Shown here: positions 56,247 to 64,000 of the stretch, piece by piece
Position numbering within the stretch: position 1 is the first letter of the stretch
How the letters are laid out: each line of letters begins with the position of its first letter
Source: MSPOR6 sp964652195
GTDB taxonomy: Bacteria > Poribacteria > WGA-4E > WGA-3G
DNA length: 64,000 nucleotides
NCBI GenBank assembly: GCA_964652195.1
Contig: CAZZBB010000068.1
Span: 1 to 64,000, forward strand
Direction of reading: 5' to 3'
Made by a program: the position numbers and the translations under genes
The notes under the pieces: model-generated
The model's input: only the letters and a program-made list of their open reading frames with translations
Databases searched by the model: none
What the model was told of the DNA's origin: nothing

Positions 56247-57343
56247 CCCTGCATCCGTCTTACACGTGCTGGTGTATCATCACCATGAATTTCAGAGGAT
56301 AAAATACGTTGACTCCGATCTTCAATAGGTAAGTTCACCCTCACGCCTCCACGACGGTGAGATTCCCGTAATGCAATAGCTACTTCCAACGCTTCCAAAC
56401 CGTCTTCACCAGAACATTTAGGTGATCCACCATTTTCTATTGAATTAATTATATCATCAACAATTGTCAAACCCATACCTTGCATTCTTACAGGATAAGG
56501 AAATGGACAGGTTGCAGGCACACCACGACCTCGTCTACCTCCAGGAACAGATCGTATTAACTCAAACTTTTCTGCGTTATTGATGGATCGTATCCGTCCA
56601 GATGTACCGATAACATCCACCTCCCACGATGCCACTCCACATGCGGTACTTCGAAGATAGCCTCGAACACCGTTACCAAAAACGAGATAACCATTACCCA
56701 TCAGATCATTTTCACCTTCAGCAGCTTCATCGGATTGCATTTCACCGAAAACCCATTCTACATTTCCACCTGCCATATAACGTAGAATATCTATGGCATG
56801 ACTGCCGTTATGAGATAATCCACATTGAGCATAGACAGTGACTTGTAGGACATTGCCAATTTCATCTTCATCTATAAGTTTTCGTGCTTCACTGAAGAAA
56901 GGATTCCAACGACGTGCACAATTTATGGCTAATACGGTATCATTCTCTTTACAGACTTTCACCATCTCATCCGCTTCAGCAAGACTAAGCGATATTGGCT
57001 TTTCTGCCCAAATTCCTTTGACACCAGCACGGGCGATGTCTTGGACGATAGTTGACCGCACCCTTGCTGTTGTACAAACACTAACAAGGTCAAGATTTTC
57101 CTTTTCTAACATCTCGCGGTAATCATTATAGATATGTTCTGAACCAAGTCCCCAACGTTCTCCGAAGATGGATGCTTGTTCCTCATGTAAATCAGCACCT
57201 GCTACCAATTCCGTTTTGGGTGAGGCTACATAACTTGGACCGTGACAATAAGGTAGAAATAGCGATCCTCCTTGTGTGATTTCATCATCAAAAGTACTTC
57301 CCATTCGTCCTAAACCGATTACACCTGCACGATATGTTGACAT
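56243..57343 (-). CDS. Gfo/Idh/MocA family oxidoreductase
   Basis: 366 residues. AGVIGLGRMGSTFDDE is the NAD(P)-binding start. IWAEKPISLSLAEADEMV has the E-K-P motif and NCARRWNPFF follows; the second half has SHNGSHAIDILRYMAGG with the H-x-x-D-like segment. It oxidises or reduces a sugar or polyol. An SD of GGAG lies close upstream. Confidence 0.9.
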   Translation of the reverse strand: MSTYRAGVIGLGRMGSTFDDEITQGGSLFLPYCHGPSYVASPKTELVAGADLHEEQASIFGERWGLGSEHIYNDYREMLEKENLDLVSVCTTARVRSTIVQDIARAGVKGIWAEKPISLSLAEADEMVKVCKENDTVLAINCARRWNPFFSEARKLIDEDEIGNVLQVTVYAQCGLSHNGSHAIDILRYMAGGNVEWVFGEMQSDEAAEGENDLMGNGYLVFGNGVRGYLRSTACGVASWEVDVIGTSGRIRSINNAEKFELIRSVPGGRRGRGVPATCPFPYPVRMQGMGLTIVDDIINSIENGGSPKCSGEDGLEALEVAIALRESHRRGGVRVNLPIEDRSQRILSSEIHGDDTPARVRRMQG

Positions 57344-57375
57344 GTTAATCTCCTTCGTAAAATGTTGTCTCGCTG

Positions 57376-58014
57376 TTATTGATCAAGTAATTTCTCATAG
57401 ACAAAATCCAGCCATTTATCTTGTGGTGGTATAAGTTGGGGTTTTGGTATAAGCGGTGTCCAGTAAGGCTTAAAGATGTAATCTCTATCACTTTTCAATT
57501 CCCAAGCATCCGCAGTAATCTCATCTGTGGATAAATGAAAAAAATGTCGCCTTTTCTGATCACTTAAATTTTCATTCGGTACCCATCCGTCAATGATGTA
57601 GTCGATGCATTTAGGTTTGAAATGTTCGTCAAACTCATATTCAATATATGTAACATGTGTAAAGTCTTTGTCGGTAGCATGATAATCTGCAGTGAGTCCT
57701 CTTGTGAGTTTTTTCTTGTAAGGTACAGCGTTTAAGTCTGGTTGTAGATAGACTCTGGTGGTATGTGTGATTATTCGTTGATGTTCGTCCAGTTCATTCT
57801 CCATACAACCAAGATATGCTTCAATCTTTACATGTTGTAGTCCAGTTTCTTCATAGGTTTCACGAATTGCAGTAGTCTCAATGTTTTCACCCGGTTCCAC
57901 GCTTCCTGCAGGGATTTGGATGCCTGCAGTGGGGTGTCTGAATACAAGTAGAGAAAATATATCATTCCTTTTTTGTGTTATAAAGGAAGAGACTTTTTCA
58001 AAAGGTGGATTCAT
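57376..58014 (-). CDS. NUDIX hydrolase
   Basis: 212 residues. The Nudix box G-x5-E-x7-R-E-x2-E-E-x-G spans 37-59 (GSVEPGENIETTAIRETYEE). A C-terminal extension of about 100 residues after the fold (YEFDEHFKPKCIDYIIDG) is unassigned. It cleaves a nucleoside-diphosphate-linked compound. It starts a run with the oxidoreductase. Confidence 0.88.
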   Translation of the reverse strand: MNPPFEKVSSFITQKRNDIFSLLVFRHPTAGIQIPAGSVEPGENIETTAIRETYEETGLQHVKIEAYLGCMENELDEHQRIITHTTRVYLQPDLNAVPYKKKLTRGLTADYHATDKDFTHVTYIEYEFDEHFKPKCIDYIIDGWVPNENLSDQKRRHFFHLSTDEITADAWELKSDRDYIFKPYWTPLIPKPQLIPPQDKWLDFVYEKLLDQ

Positions 58015-58180
58015 CTCTATCTATTCATCTCAACGAGTAATTTTTTCTACCCAGAAAGAATATATCTGCAAACATTCAACATACCTACAATGCACACACT
58101 GTTAAATAAAGGTAATACCAATGTGATCATATTTGGATGGATAAACACCTACAACAGAAAACAGACAAGAAAACAGATAA

Positions 58181-59737
58181 TTACGCATATACATTCTGCA
58201 TCTGCCAAGCATCTAACGATACAAGTTGACTGTCTTGACCTTGAGAACGAAGAGAGACACCAACACTATCTCCTCTATCCGGATACACACGCATTGCTAC
58301 ACATTGGCGACCATTGGCGAATACCTCTACTACACTTTTGTCAACAAAGACGCGTAATTTGAGTGTTTCATCACCAAAAATAGATAAACCACCGGTTTCC
58401 GGTGCACGTGAACGTACATCTGGAGCAATGGACGAATACGAGGAATCAATGGTAAGTAGGCTTTCACGTACATTTCTTTCTGAATTGTGGTTATTCATGC
58501 CACGTTCTCTGAAGAATGCGATTCTGGTGAATTCCTCTTTGTTGGGAGAACGGAGTACATTAAGTTCAACCATAGGAGCACCTTTTACATCAATTTCTAA
58601 GTGAAGTTCCATAGCATTACCGTTTATACCATCGATAACAACTTCTTCATTTGCTGGTAGTGTAGTTGTATCTACATGCTGATGATCATAACGCAACGAT
58701 TCTATATCCCCTGCTGGTTCTACACCTAAATCATCCCTGGAGAGTAGTGTTAAACGACGTGGTAAGGTCATTATCTGGTTCCAACCCTTAGTCGGCTTTG
58801 CAGGGTTCATGTTGTAAATAACGATAACACCACCATTACCATCAGGTGTTGCGGAGGGTGCGTGTACCCCAGCTGGAGAAGCAGCGCCAAAGTTGTTTTT
58901 TGCCCCTCCTGTGACAACGAACTTGTCCCGTGCTTTGTCGTAATCACCCAGTAGATATTGTCCACCACTCATATGGCTGAAGAAGAGTAGAATGTGTCGA
59001 TCCCCAATTGGCCAGAAATAGGGACATGCTCCATCATCACCAACCAGTGTAAATTGATCATCCTCAACGAAGGGATGCAGGTATACCCAGTTTGCTAAAT
59101 CTGCTGAACGGAGTAGGAAATTAGCACGAACAGGTTTCCTACCCGGACCGTGAGGAAGTGTTCCACCAGATAAAGAATAGTACATGTCATCCTTTTTCCA
59201 AATACATGGATCAAATACACGATATACAGGCGTTGTGCCATCCGCGTGTCTTGATGGAATGACTGCTTTACCGGATACTTTTTCCCAATTGAGTAGAAGC
59301 GGATCACTTGAAACTGCTACCATGTTCCCGACAACTGTACCGTGGTACATTGCTATAACACGGTCTTCTTCAACATAAGTTGAACCTGAGAAACAGCAAC
59401 GTTCAGGATTAGGATAGATAGCATAAGGTAGATCACGCCAGTGGATCAAGTCGTCACTAATTGCATGTCCCCAGTGTTGACGTGTATCCTCTGGTGGATA
59501 CGCTTGATAAAATAGGTGCCACCGTCCCTTCCAGAAACAGAGACCGTTTGGATCATTAAGCATGGCTTCTGGGTTGATATAGTGGTAGATTGGACGATGT
59601 GGATCACCTTCAAATGCTTTCCGTGCATCGTTCATCCGTTGTAATAAGGGGTTTGTTTCTAATTCTTTTTCCTGTTCTTCCAGTGTTTCTGAATATGTAT
59701 AATGTGGAACTTTAGAGGTAAAGTCTTCGTTTGCCAT
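58181..59737 (-). CDS. GH32-like glycoside hydrolase with an unusual acid/base site
   Basis: 518 residues. NDPNG at 61-65 includes the nucleophile Asp62. FDP at 175-177 takes the place of the usual R-D-P. In the place of the E-C motif that carries the acid/base Glu, the sequence reads GDDGACPYFWPIG, with Ala237 before Cys238. A C-terminal beta-sandwich (LKLRVFVDKSVVEVFANG) is present. GH32 enzymes cleave fructans or sucrose; the missing Glu questions this. Confidence 0.85.
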   Translation of the reverse strand: MANEDFTSKVPHYTYSETLEEQEKELETNPLLQRMNDARKAFEGDPHRPIYHYINPEAMLNDPNGLCFWKGRWHLFYQAYPPEDTRQHWGHAISDDLIHWRDLPYAIYPNPERCCFSGSTYVEEDRVIAMYHGTVVGNMVAVSSDPLLLNWEKVSGKAVIPSRHADGTTPVYRVFDPCIWKKDDMYYSLSGGTLPHGPGRKPVRANFLLRSADLANWVYLHPFVEDDQFTLVGDDGACPYFWPIGDRHILLFFSHMSGGQYLLGDYDKARDKFVVTGGAKNNFGAASPAGVHAPSATPDGNGGVIVIYNMNPAKPTKGWNQIMTLPRRLTLLSRDDLGVEPAGDIESLRYDHQHVDTTTLPANEEVVIDGINGNAMELHLEIDVKGAPMVELNVLRSPNKEEFTRIAFFRERGMNNHNSERNVRESLLTIDSSYSSIAPDVRSRAPETGGLSIFGDETLKLRVFVDKSVVEVFANGRQCVAMRVYPDRGDSVGVSLRSQGQDSQLVSLDAWQMQNVYA

Positions 59738-59831
59738 AGTTTCTCCTATGCATTATGTATATGAGATTTATGTCTTTTAGCATAGCAGAGAATTCGCTGT
59801 GTGTCCAGATAATAGGCTGATAAAAAGCAAA

Positions 59832-59853
59832 CGGACGGGATTCATCCCGTCCG
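59832..59853 (-). terminator. Terminator hairpin
   Basis: CGGACGGGA (59832-59840), loop TTCA, TCCCGTCCG (59845-59853). On the minus strand it is followed by a T-rich run (TTTGCTTTTTA). It ends transcripts from the broken methylase gene. Confidence 0.8.
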
Positions 59854-59884
59854 ATTTGTCGAAATGAAATTTTACTACGATTTC

Positions 59885-59995
59885 CTACTCTGCCTGATTT
59901 GTTACTGAACTAAACTTAACGATATCTTCCCAGAGTATGTTTCCCTCAGAGTCACAAAACGTATTAGTGATTTCCTGTTGTGCAATGGGTTTCAT
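59885..59995 (-). CDS. Possible small ORF overlapping the methylase tail
   Basis: 36 codons, MKPIAQQEITNTFCDSEGNI and then LWEDIVKFSSVTNQAE. It overlaps the methylase end by 32 nt in another frame and ends just before the terminator. The SD is weak. It may be the start of a lost partner gene (for example a restriction enzyme) or a frameshifted methylase tail. Confidence 0.3.
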   Translation of the reverse strand: MKPIAQQEITNTFCDSEGNILWEDIVKFSSVTNQAE

Positions 59996-60827
59996 TTTCT
60001 TCAAAAAGGAAATATTGTGTTGGTGTAATATTCTCTTTCGCAACCGTATAATACTCAGGCATTAACTCAATACCGACAGAATTCCTTAATAACTTTTGAG
60101 CAACCTGACACGAGGTTCCAGAACCTGCAAACGGATCTAATACCCAGTCATTTTCTTTTGTGAAAAGTTTAATGAACCATTCAGGTAAGGTCTTAGGAAA
60201 GACAGCACTATGATTGCGATTGCCAGTTTCTGTAGCTAAGTGTAATACATTCGTCGGATATGCCATCTTTCGGTCTAATCAATTTGAGACATTTTTGCCG
60301 AATCCACTCCCAACCTTTGAGGTGTCCCTTGTTTGGTCTGTCTTACTTAGTTTTTTTAATCTCTTCTCTGCCCAATCTCCCATCGGAACCATAACTTCAT
60401 CCTGGTACATATTGAAGTTCTTGTCTTTGTTAAATTGTATACATCTTTCCCACGCATCTCTGAAGCGATTTGGCCATTTCCCTGGGTAACTATTCTTTTT
60501 ATGCCAGATAAATTCTTCTGTCCATAACCATCCTTGCTCTTTCATCTCAAGAATTAGTTCGATCACGTAAGTGTGTCGTTCTCCATTAACAGCCTTCTCT
60601 TTTATATTAAGGATGAATGTACCAGATGGCTTAAGGACTCTTAGAAATTGTTCAGCTCGAGGCATAAACCAGTTTACATATTCTTCAGGTTTGATTCCAC
60701 CATAAGTATTAGATCGACTATCGGCATAAGGTGGAGAGGTAACAATTAGATCAATTGAATCGGCATCAAAGTCTTGAAGGATATCTAAGCAATCACCAAG
60801 ATATAGGTCTGTTTTTATTTCTCTCAT
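59964..60827 (-). pseudogene. N4/N6 DNA methyltransferase interrupted by an in-frame TGA
   Basis: The first half (60827-60279) has SPPY at 31-34 (VTSPPYADSRSN) and VLKPSGTFILNIK. A TGA at 60281-60279 interrupts it. The same frame continues with LDRKMAYPTNVLHLA and the SAM motif DPFAGSGTS to 59964. Motif IV before motif I is the beta-class order. SN-stop-LDRKM suggests TGG to TGA. No tandem restriction gene is intact. Confidence 0.8.
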
Positions 60828-62156
60828 ATTATATAAGTGATTTGAAACAGAAAAGGATAAAGTATTGGACTTTTTGGTACTTCATATTATTTTAGATACT
60901 ACATATTATAACGATAATTGTTATTCGGGTTACTTCATTCTACATTAAAATTATAGCATATCTATTTGACATAGACAATTCAATACAAATTGTGGTCAGG
61001 TGTATCAATATTCAATTTTTCTAATCTAATTCATTACACTGGTAAAACCAATACTTGTAGGTCGGATACAACTATTGGGAAACCCAACATTGATACATGC
61101 ACCAAATAATATATATCAATAAAAATTCACAGACTTCATCATCTATGAAAATAACGTTAAATAATACCATTTCTTAGAATGATGTTGCATTTCAAGATAA
61201 GGTTATGCAAAAAAAAAAGAGACAATTTCATTTAGAAATAGTATTAGAATTTATAGTCGTAGCTTTAACTTTTAATCCTAATATATGTACAAACTAATAG
61301 GGTGCAAAAACAGACCTTTAATCCTAAATACCAACATAATAAATCGTGAATATGTTGAATTTATCCATGCGTCGAAAAAACGAAAAAAGTTACACTTTTT
61401 GACACATTGTGTGACATTGAAATTGGTGCAAATTACCCCTCTAACCTCTGTCACAGACTGACTTTACTCCACTCTGAATTAACTTTTTAAGAATTTGCAA
61501 AAAGTGTGATTTTGTATTTTTGTAGTCCTTGCGGATTTTGACAATCCCAAACTGCATAATACCTGCAAAAATGGGTTATTTTTTGGCATAAAGAAAATTT
61601 CGAATTTAGGATCATTTTTATAGATAGTCATCATTATTCTCTAATTATGTATTTCCCATTAAGGTTATGATTTTTTGAAGTAGGATCTGCACATATCATC
61701 TTTCGATCATATAATTCTATTGTGATATACATAGTAACATAATATAAAATAATAGTCAAGTAAAAAACTATATTATGTGATATATTTCTATATTTTATTT
61801 ATTTTTGTTTATTATGTGATACAGTAATATACCATTATTTATGTCATTAGTTGGACTATGGTTGGTTTTTCTTCAATTATTTTTCGTTGTTATGTTTTTA
61901 CAGTCAATCTCATAAATCCTATATTTCCAGTGTTTTATGGTATACCTTGTCCTATAGATTGATACAAAGGACGAGGAACCACCTCTAAGAAGAGGAATTA
62001 TATGGGTTTGAAAGATACTCTATGTATGAGATATATTGAAAATTATCCTGCTGACCCTATTGAGGATTTGACCAGATATTCAATGAATGATAGAATGTGT
62101 ACCAATTGGTTGTGTAATTACAGTGGATGTAGTTCGTACTTCATAGGAGAAGAACA
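60828..62156. other. 1.3 kb AT-rich non-coding region
   Basis: No supported gene, tRNA or rRNA. It contains a GTAG-type hairpin at 61055-61090, a poly-A run near 61209, two copies of TATTATGTGATA near 61773 and 61813 and a very AT-rich stretch at 61720-61850. An imperfect TGACACA/TGTGTGACA segment lies near 61398. It may carry the promoter for 62157. Confidence 0.4.
61055..61090 (+). repeat. GTAG-hairpin-like element
   Basis: GTAGGTCGGATAC (from 61057) followed by TTGGG (61075-61079), AAA and CCCAA (61083-61087). The GTAG is 14 nt from the stem, so this is a loose relative of the other copies. Confidence 0.4.
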
Positions 62157-63161
62157 TTGAAAACTAATGATAAAAAAGCAGATATGCATGTCGGTGTTCA
62201 AGGTATTGGAACTTCAAAGAAAGAATTAGAATTTCTGGTGCGGCACGGGGTTACACATATGGATGCATCAGTAAGAGGAAACGATCCAGAAACACTGATG
62301 GAACACAAAGCTGAAGCAGAGGCAGCAGGTGTCAGTCTTGAGATGATTCATATCGGATTGCCAAGAAGTATTACTCTTGCACAAGATCCACAACGAGACA
62401 AGGATCTTGATGGTGTATGTAAGACTATAGAAAACGCTGCAAAAGCAGGTTTACGAGGATTAAACTATAATTTCTGTATTCTAAATCATCAACGAACCGA
62501 GAGTACAAAAGGCCGGGGTGGTTCGAGTTATAGTACATTCGACATATCGAAATACGACAATAAGACTTTGTCCGAGGCTGGTGAAGTAAGCCGTGCGGAA
62601 GCATTTGACAGGATAGGTTATTTTCTTGAGAGAGTAATACCTGTTGCTGAAGAAAACAATATCCAAATGGCATGTCATCCTAATGATCCACCTGCACCAA
62701 TATTACGGGGTGTTGAAAGATGGAATTATCCGATATTTGACGGATTAAAACGGTATAGTGAGATAGTGGATAGTCCTTACAACGGGTTTAACTTTTGCTG
62801 TGGTGTTGTTTCAGAAGGATTAGACGATCCTGGAACAGAATTGTATGAGATCATAGATTATTTTGGTCAACGTAAAAAGCTATTCAATATCCATTTTCGT
62901 AATATTAAAGGAGGCTTACATAATTTCCAAGAGGTATGGCCAGATGAGGGAGATGTTGATATGTTTCGGGTTGCAAAAACATTGCGTGATGTAGAATATC
63001 CATACATGTTAATGCCTGACCATGCCCCATCACATCCAGATGATAAATCACCTGAAGGTGTTTCTGGTCGTGTTCGTCAAGCGTGGGCATACCAATTTGG
63101 ATATATTATTGCATTGATTCAAGCAGTTAATTCCATGAATTTATTTTCTTTTTCTCAATAA
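62157..63161 (+). CDS. UxuA-like mannonate dehydratase family TIM-barrel protein
   Basis: 334 residues from a TTG with GGAG SD 7 nt before it. ACHPNDPPAPILRGVERW and IVDSPYNGFNFCCGVVSEG match the UxuA segments with the metal-binding His and Cys. NIHFRNIKGGLHNFQEVW has the further H-F-R-N motif. UxuA removes water from D-mannonate in uronate breakdown. The protein is shorter than typical UxuA, so a related sugar-acid enzyme is possible. Confidence 0.82.
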   Translation: MKTNDKKADMHVGVQGIGTSKKELEFLVRHGVTHMDASVRGNDPETLMEHKAEAEAAGVSLEMIHIGLPRSITLAQDPQRDKDLDGVCKTIENAAKAGLRGLNYNFCILNHQRTESTKGRGGSSYSTFDISKYDNKTLSEAGEVSRAEAFDRIGYFLERVIPVAEENNIQMACHPNDPPAPILRGVERWNYPIFDGLKRYSEIVDSPYNGFNFCCGVVSEGLDDPGTELYEIIDYFGQRKKLFNIHFRNIKGGLHNFQEVWPDEGDVDMFRVAKTLRDVEYPYMLMPDHAPSHPDDKSPEGVSGRVRQAWAYQFGYIIALIQAVNSMNLFSFSQ

Positions 63162-63177
63162 TAAAAAGAATAGACAT

Positions 63178-63203
63178 ATGTAAAAAGTATATACTTTTTA
63201 CAT
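63178..63203 (+). terminator. 26-bp perfect palindrome after the UxuA-like gene
   Basis: ATGTAAAAAGTAT directly followed by ATACTTTTTACAT. It lies 17 nt after the stop at 63161. It probably ends transcription, though the T-run is inside the stem. Confidence 0.55.
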
Positions 63204-63237
63204 GTGCCTTAGAGTTTAGATTAGAATTATAGTGGAT

Positions 63238-63311
63238 TCTTCTGTAGGAGCGATCTCCGAATCGTGACCTTTGTATTATCGGGGATCGGAATCCATCTTA
63301 TAGAATGTAAG
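63238..63311. repeat. Inverted pair of GTAG-hairpin repeats
   Basis: CTGTAGGAGCGATCTCCGAA (from 63242; GTAG at 63244-63247) is followed by TATCGGGGATCGGAATCC (from 63276) in opposite orientation and then by AGAATGTAAGAATGATCGG. It is a REPIN-like arrangement of the GATC-type repeat. Confidence 0.7.
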
Positions 63312-63513
63312 AATGATCGGGAATTTGTTTCAAAGTCAATAATACCACAGAAAAGTTGTATAATAGACATAGAGAATTTCTTATGATATTGATTTATGTA
63401 TTATTTCTTTATACCATAGGAGTTTTCTATTTATCAGAGCTTTGCTTATACCAACTCAGGTTAATATATATTCGTTACAATACTTGACACAACTATAGAA
63501 GGTTGGGATGTTA
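63312..63513. other. Intergenic region before the dockerin-like gene
   Basis: About 200 bp, AT-rich. TTGACA occurs at 63484-63489 but no -10 is placed well after it. No gene is seen. Confidence 0.3.
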
Positions 63514-64000
63514 ATGATGTTGAAAAAAATAGTTTATTTGTTTGTGTTTTTTGTGCTTATGGTGACTGTACCTTGTGCTGTGTTTGGACACAGCGATACG
63601 CCGAGTTTGTTAGAGGATGTGAACAAAGACGGTGTTGTAAATATTCAAGACTTAGTACTTGTGGCTGCCGCTATTGGACAGACGAGAGATCGCACGGTTT
63701 TACATGACCCTGATGTTAATCGCGATGATGTTATCAATATACTTGATCTTGTTCGGGTTAGCAATCGTTTTGGAGATACAGTACCGGGTGAGCATTCAAC
63801 TTATCACACAATTCAAGAGTATGTTTTTGATAAGAGTTGTGCAAATAGTGCATGCCATGCGGCACCGTCAAATGTTGCTGGATTAAACCTTACCTATACG
63901 TCTTCCTATGAGGAGTTAGTTGGTCAAGCACCAGAGAACCCAGCGGCATTGGCTTCAGGAATGAAACTTGTTGATCCGGGCAATCCTGAAAATAGTTTCT
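63514..64000 (+). CDS. Secreted dockerin-like / cytochrome c-like protein, cut by the window edge
   Basis: The start is one of the ATGs at 63508, 63514 or 63517; the frame is open to the right edge. A signal peptide (LKKIVYLFVFFVLMVTVPCA) is followed by two dockerin-like EF units: DVNKDGVVNIQDLVLVAAAI and DPDVNRDDVINILDLVRVSN. Then SCANSACH (a C-x4-C-H site) and GLNLTYTSSYEELVG, and a late VDPGNPENSF, match the cytochrome c-like domain of many secreted proteins. Dockerin repeats bind calcium. The C-terminus is missing. Confidence 0.8.
   Translation, partial: MMLKKIVYLFVFFVLMVTVPCAVFGHSDTPSLLEDVNKDGVVNIQDLVLVAAAIGQTRDRTVLHDPDVNRDDVINILDLVRVSNRFGDTVPGEHSTYHTIQEYVFDKSCANSACHAAPSNVAGLNLTYTSSYEELVGQAPENPAALASGMKLVDPGNPENSF

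Noticed and set aside
61720..61850. AT-rich stretch as possible replication origin
   Set aside because: No DnaA-box cluster or dnaA/dnaN neighbours; AT-richness alone is not enough.

Overview
The window is an AT-rich bacterial chromosome segment with mostly short intergenic gaps and good Shine-Dalgarno sites. The best guess for the organism is Candidatus Poribacteria or a close relative. The clues are two phytanoyl-CoA-dioxygenase-like proteins, a sulfatase, amidohydrolase, Gfo/Idh/MocA and sugar-isomerase enzymes, a secreted protein with dockerin-like repeats at the right edge, and secreted proteins ending in a shared TTWGxLK-type tail. No rRNA or tRNA is visible, so the placement is inference.

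Layout. 1-5.8 kb: a two-gene methylase/helicase module that looks like DNA restriction or phage defence; the methylase runs off the left edge. 5.9-10.5 kb: minus-strand genes for a Wza/SLBB export protein, small zinc-ribbon and unknown proteins, an amidohydrolase, a flippase-like membrane protein and an orphan adenine methylase. 10.7-22.9 kb: plus-strand genes for a membrane protein, SecA, a Trm112-like protein, a surface-glycan set (glycosyltransferase, CapD/FlaA1 epimerase, initiating sugar transferase), SppA, a Clp1-like P-loop kinase and an ABC exporter. 23-29.8 kb: a pentapeptide protein, a primary-type sigma factor with an internally duplicated region 2, LarC, RecQ and a glycosyltransferase. 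30-37 kb: a methyltransferase, a DUF2851 protein, ThiE, an SGNH hydrolase, CvpA, and a metalloprotease / FHA-like / ECF sigma cluster. 37.4-46 kb: secreted proteins, a DUF815 ATPase, two PhyH-like oxygenases, an aminotransferase and a glycosyltransferase. 46-48.3 kb: a decayed three-gene operon plus repeats. 48.4-59.7 kb: a beta-propeller protein, a 14-residue-repeat protein, a LarA-like / UbiX / UbiA / TIM-barrel operon, a PD-(D/E)XK-like protein, a sulfatase, HicB, an oxidoreductase, a NUDIX hydrolase and a GH32 enzyme. 59.9-64 kb: a broken DNA methyltransferase, 1.3 kb of AT-rich non-coding DNA, an UxuA-like enzyme and a dockerin/cytochrome-like secreted protein cut by the right edge.

The most unusual items are: (1) the sigma factor whose region 2 and the segment before it occur twice; (2) the C-terminal TTWGxLK tail shared by three otherwise different secreted proteins; (3) dispersed hairpins that start with GTAG, as REP/REPIN elements do, with no RAYT transposase in the window; (4) five genes broken by single stops or indels; (5) a protein made of eight exact 14-residue units; and (6) a three-way-junction-like structure just upstream of larC.
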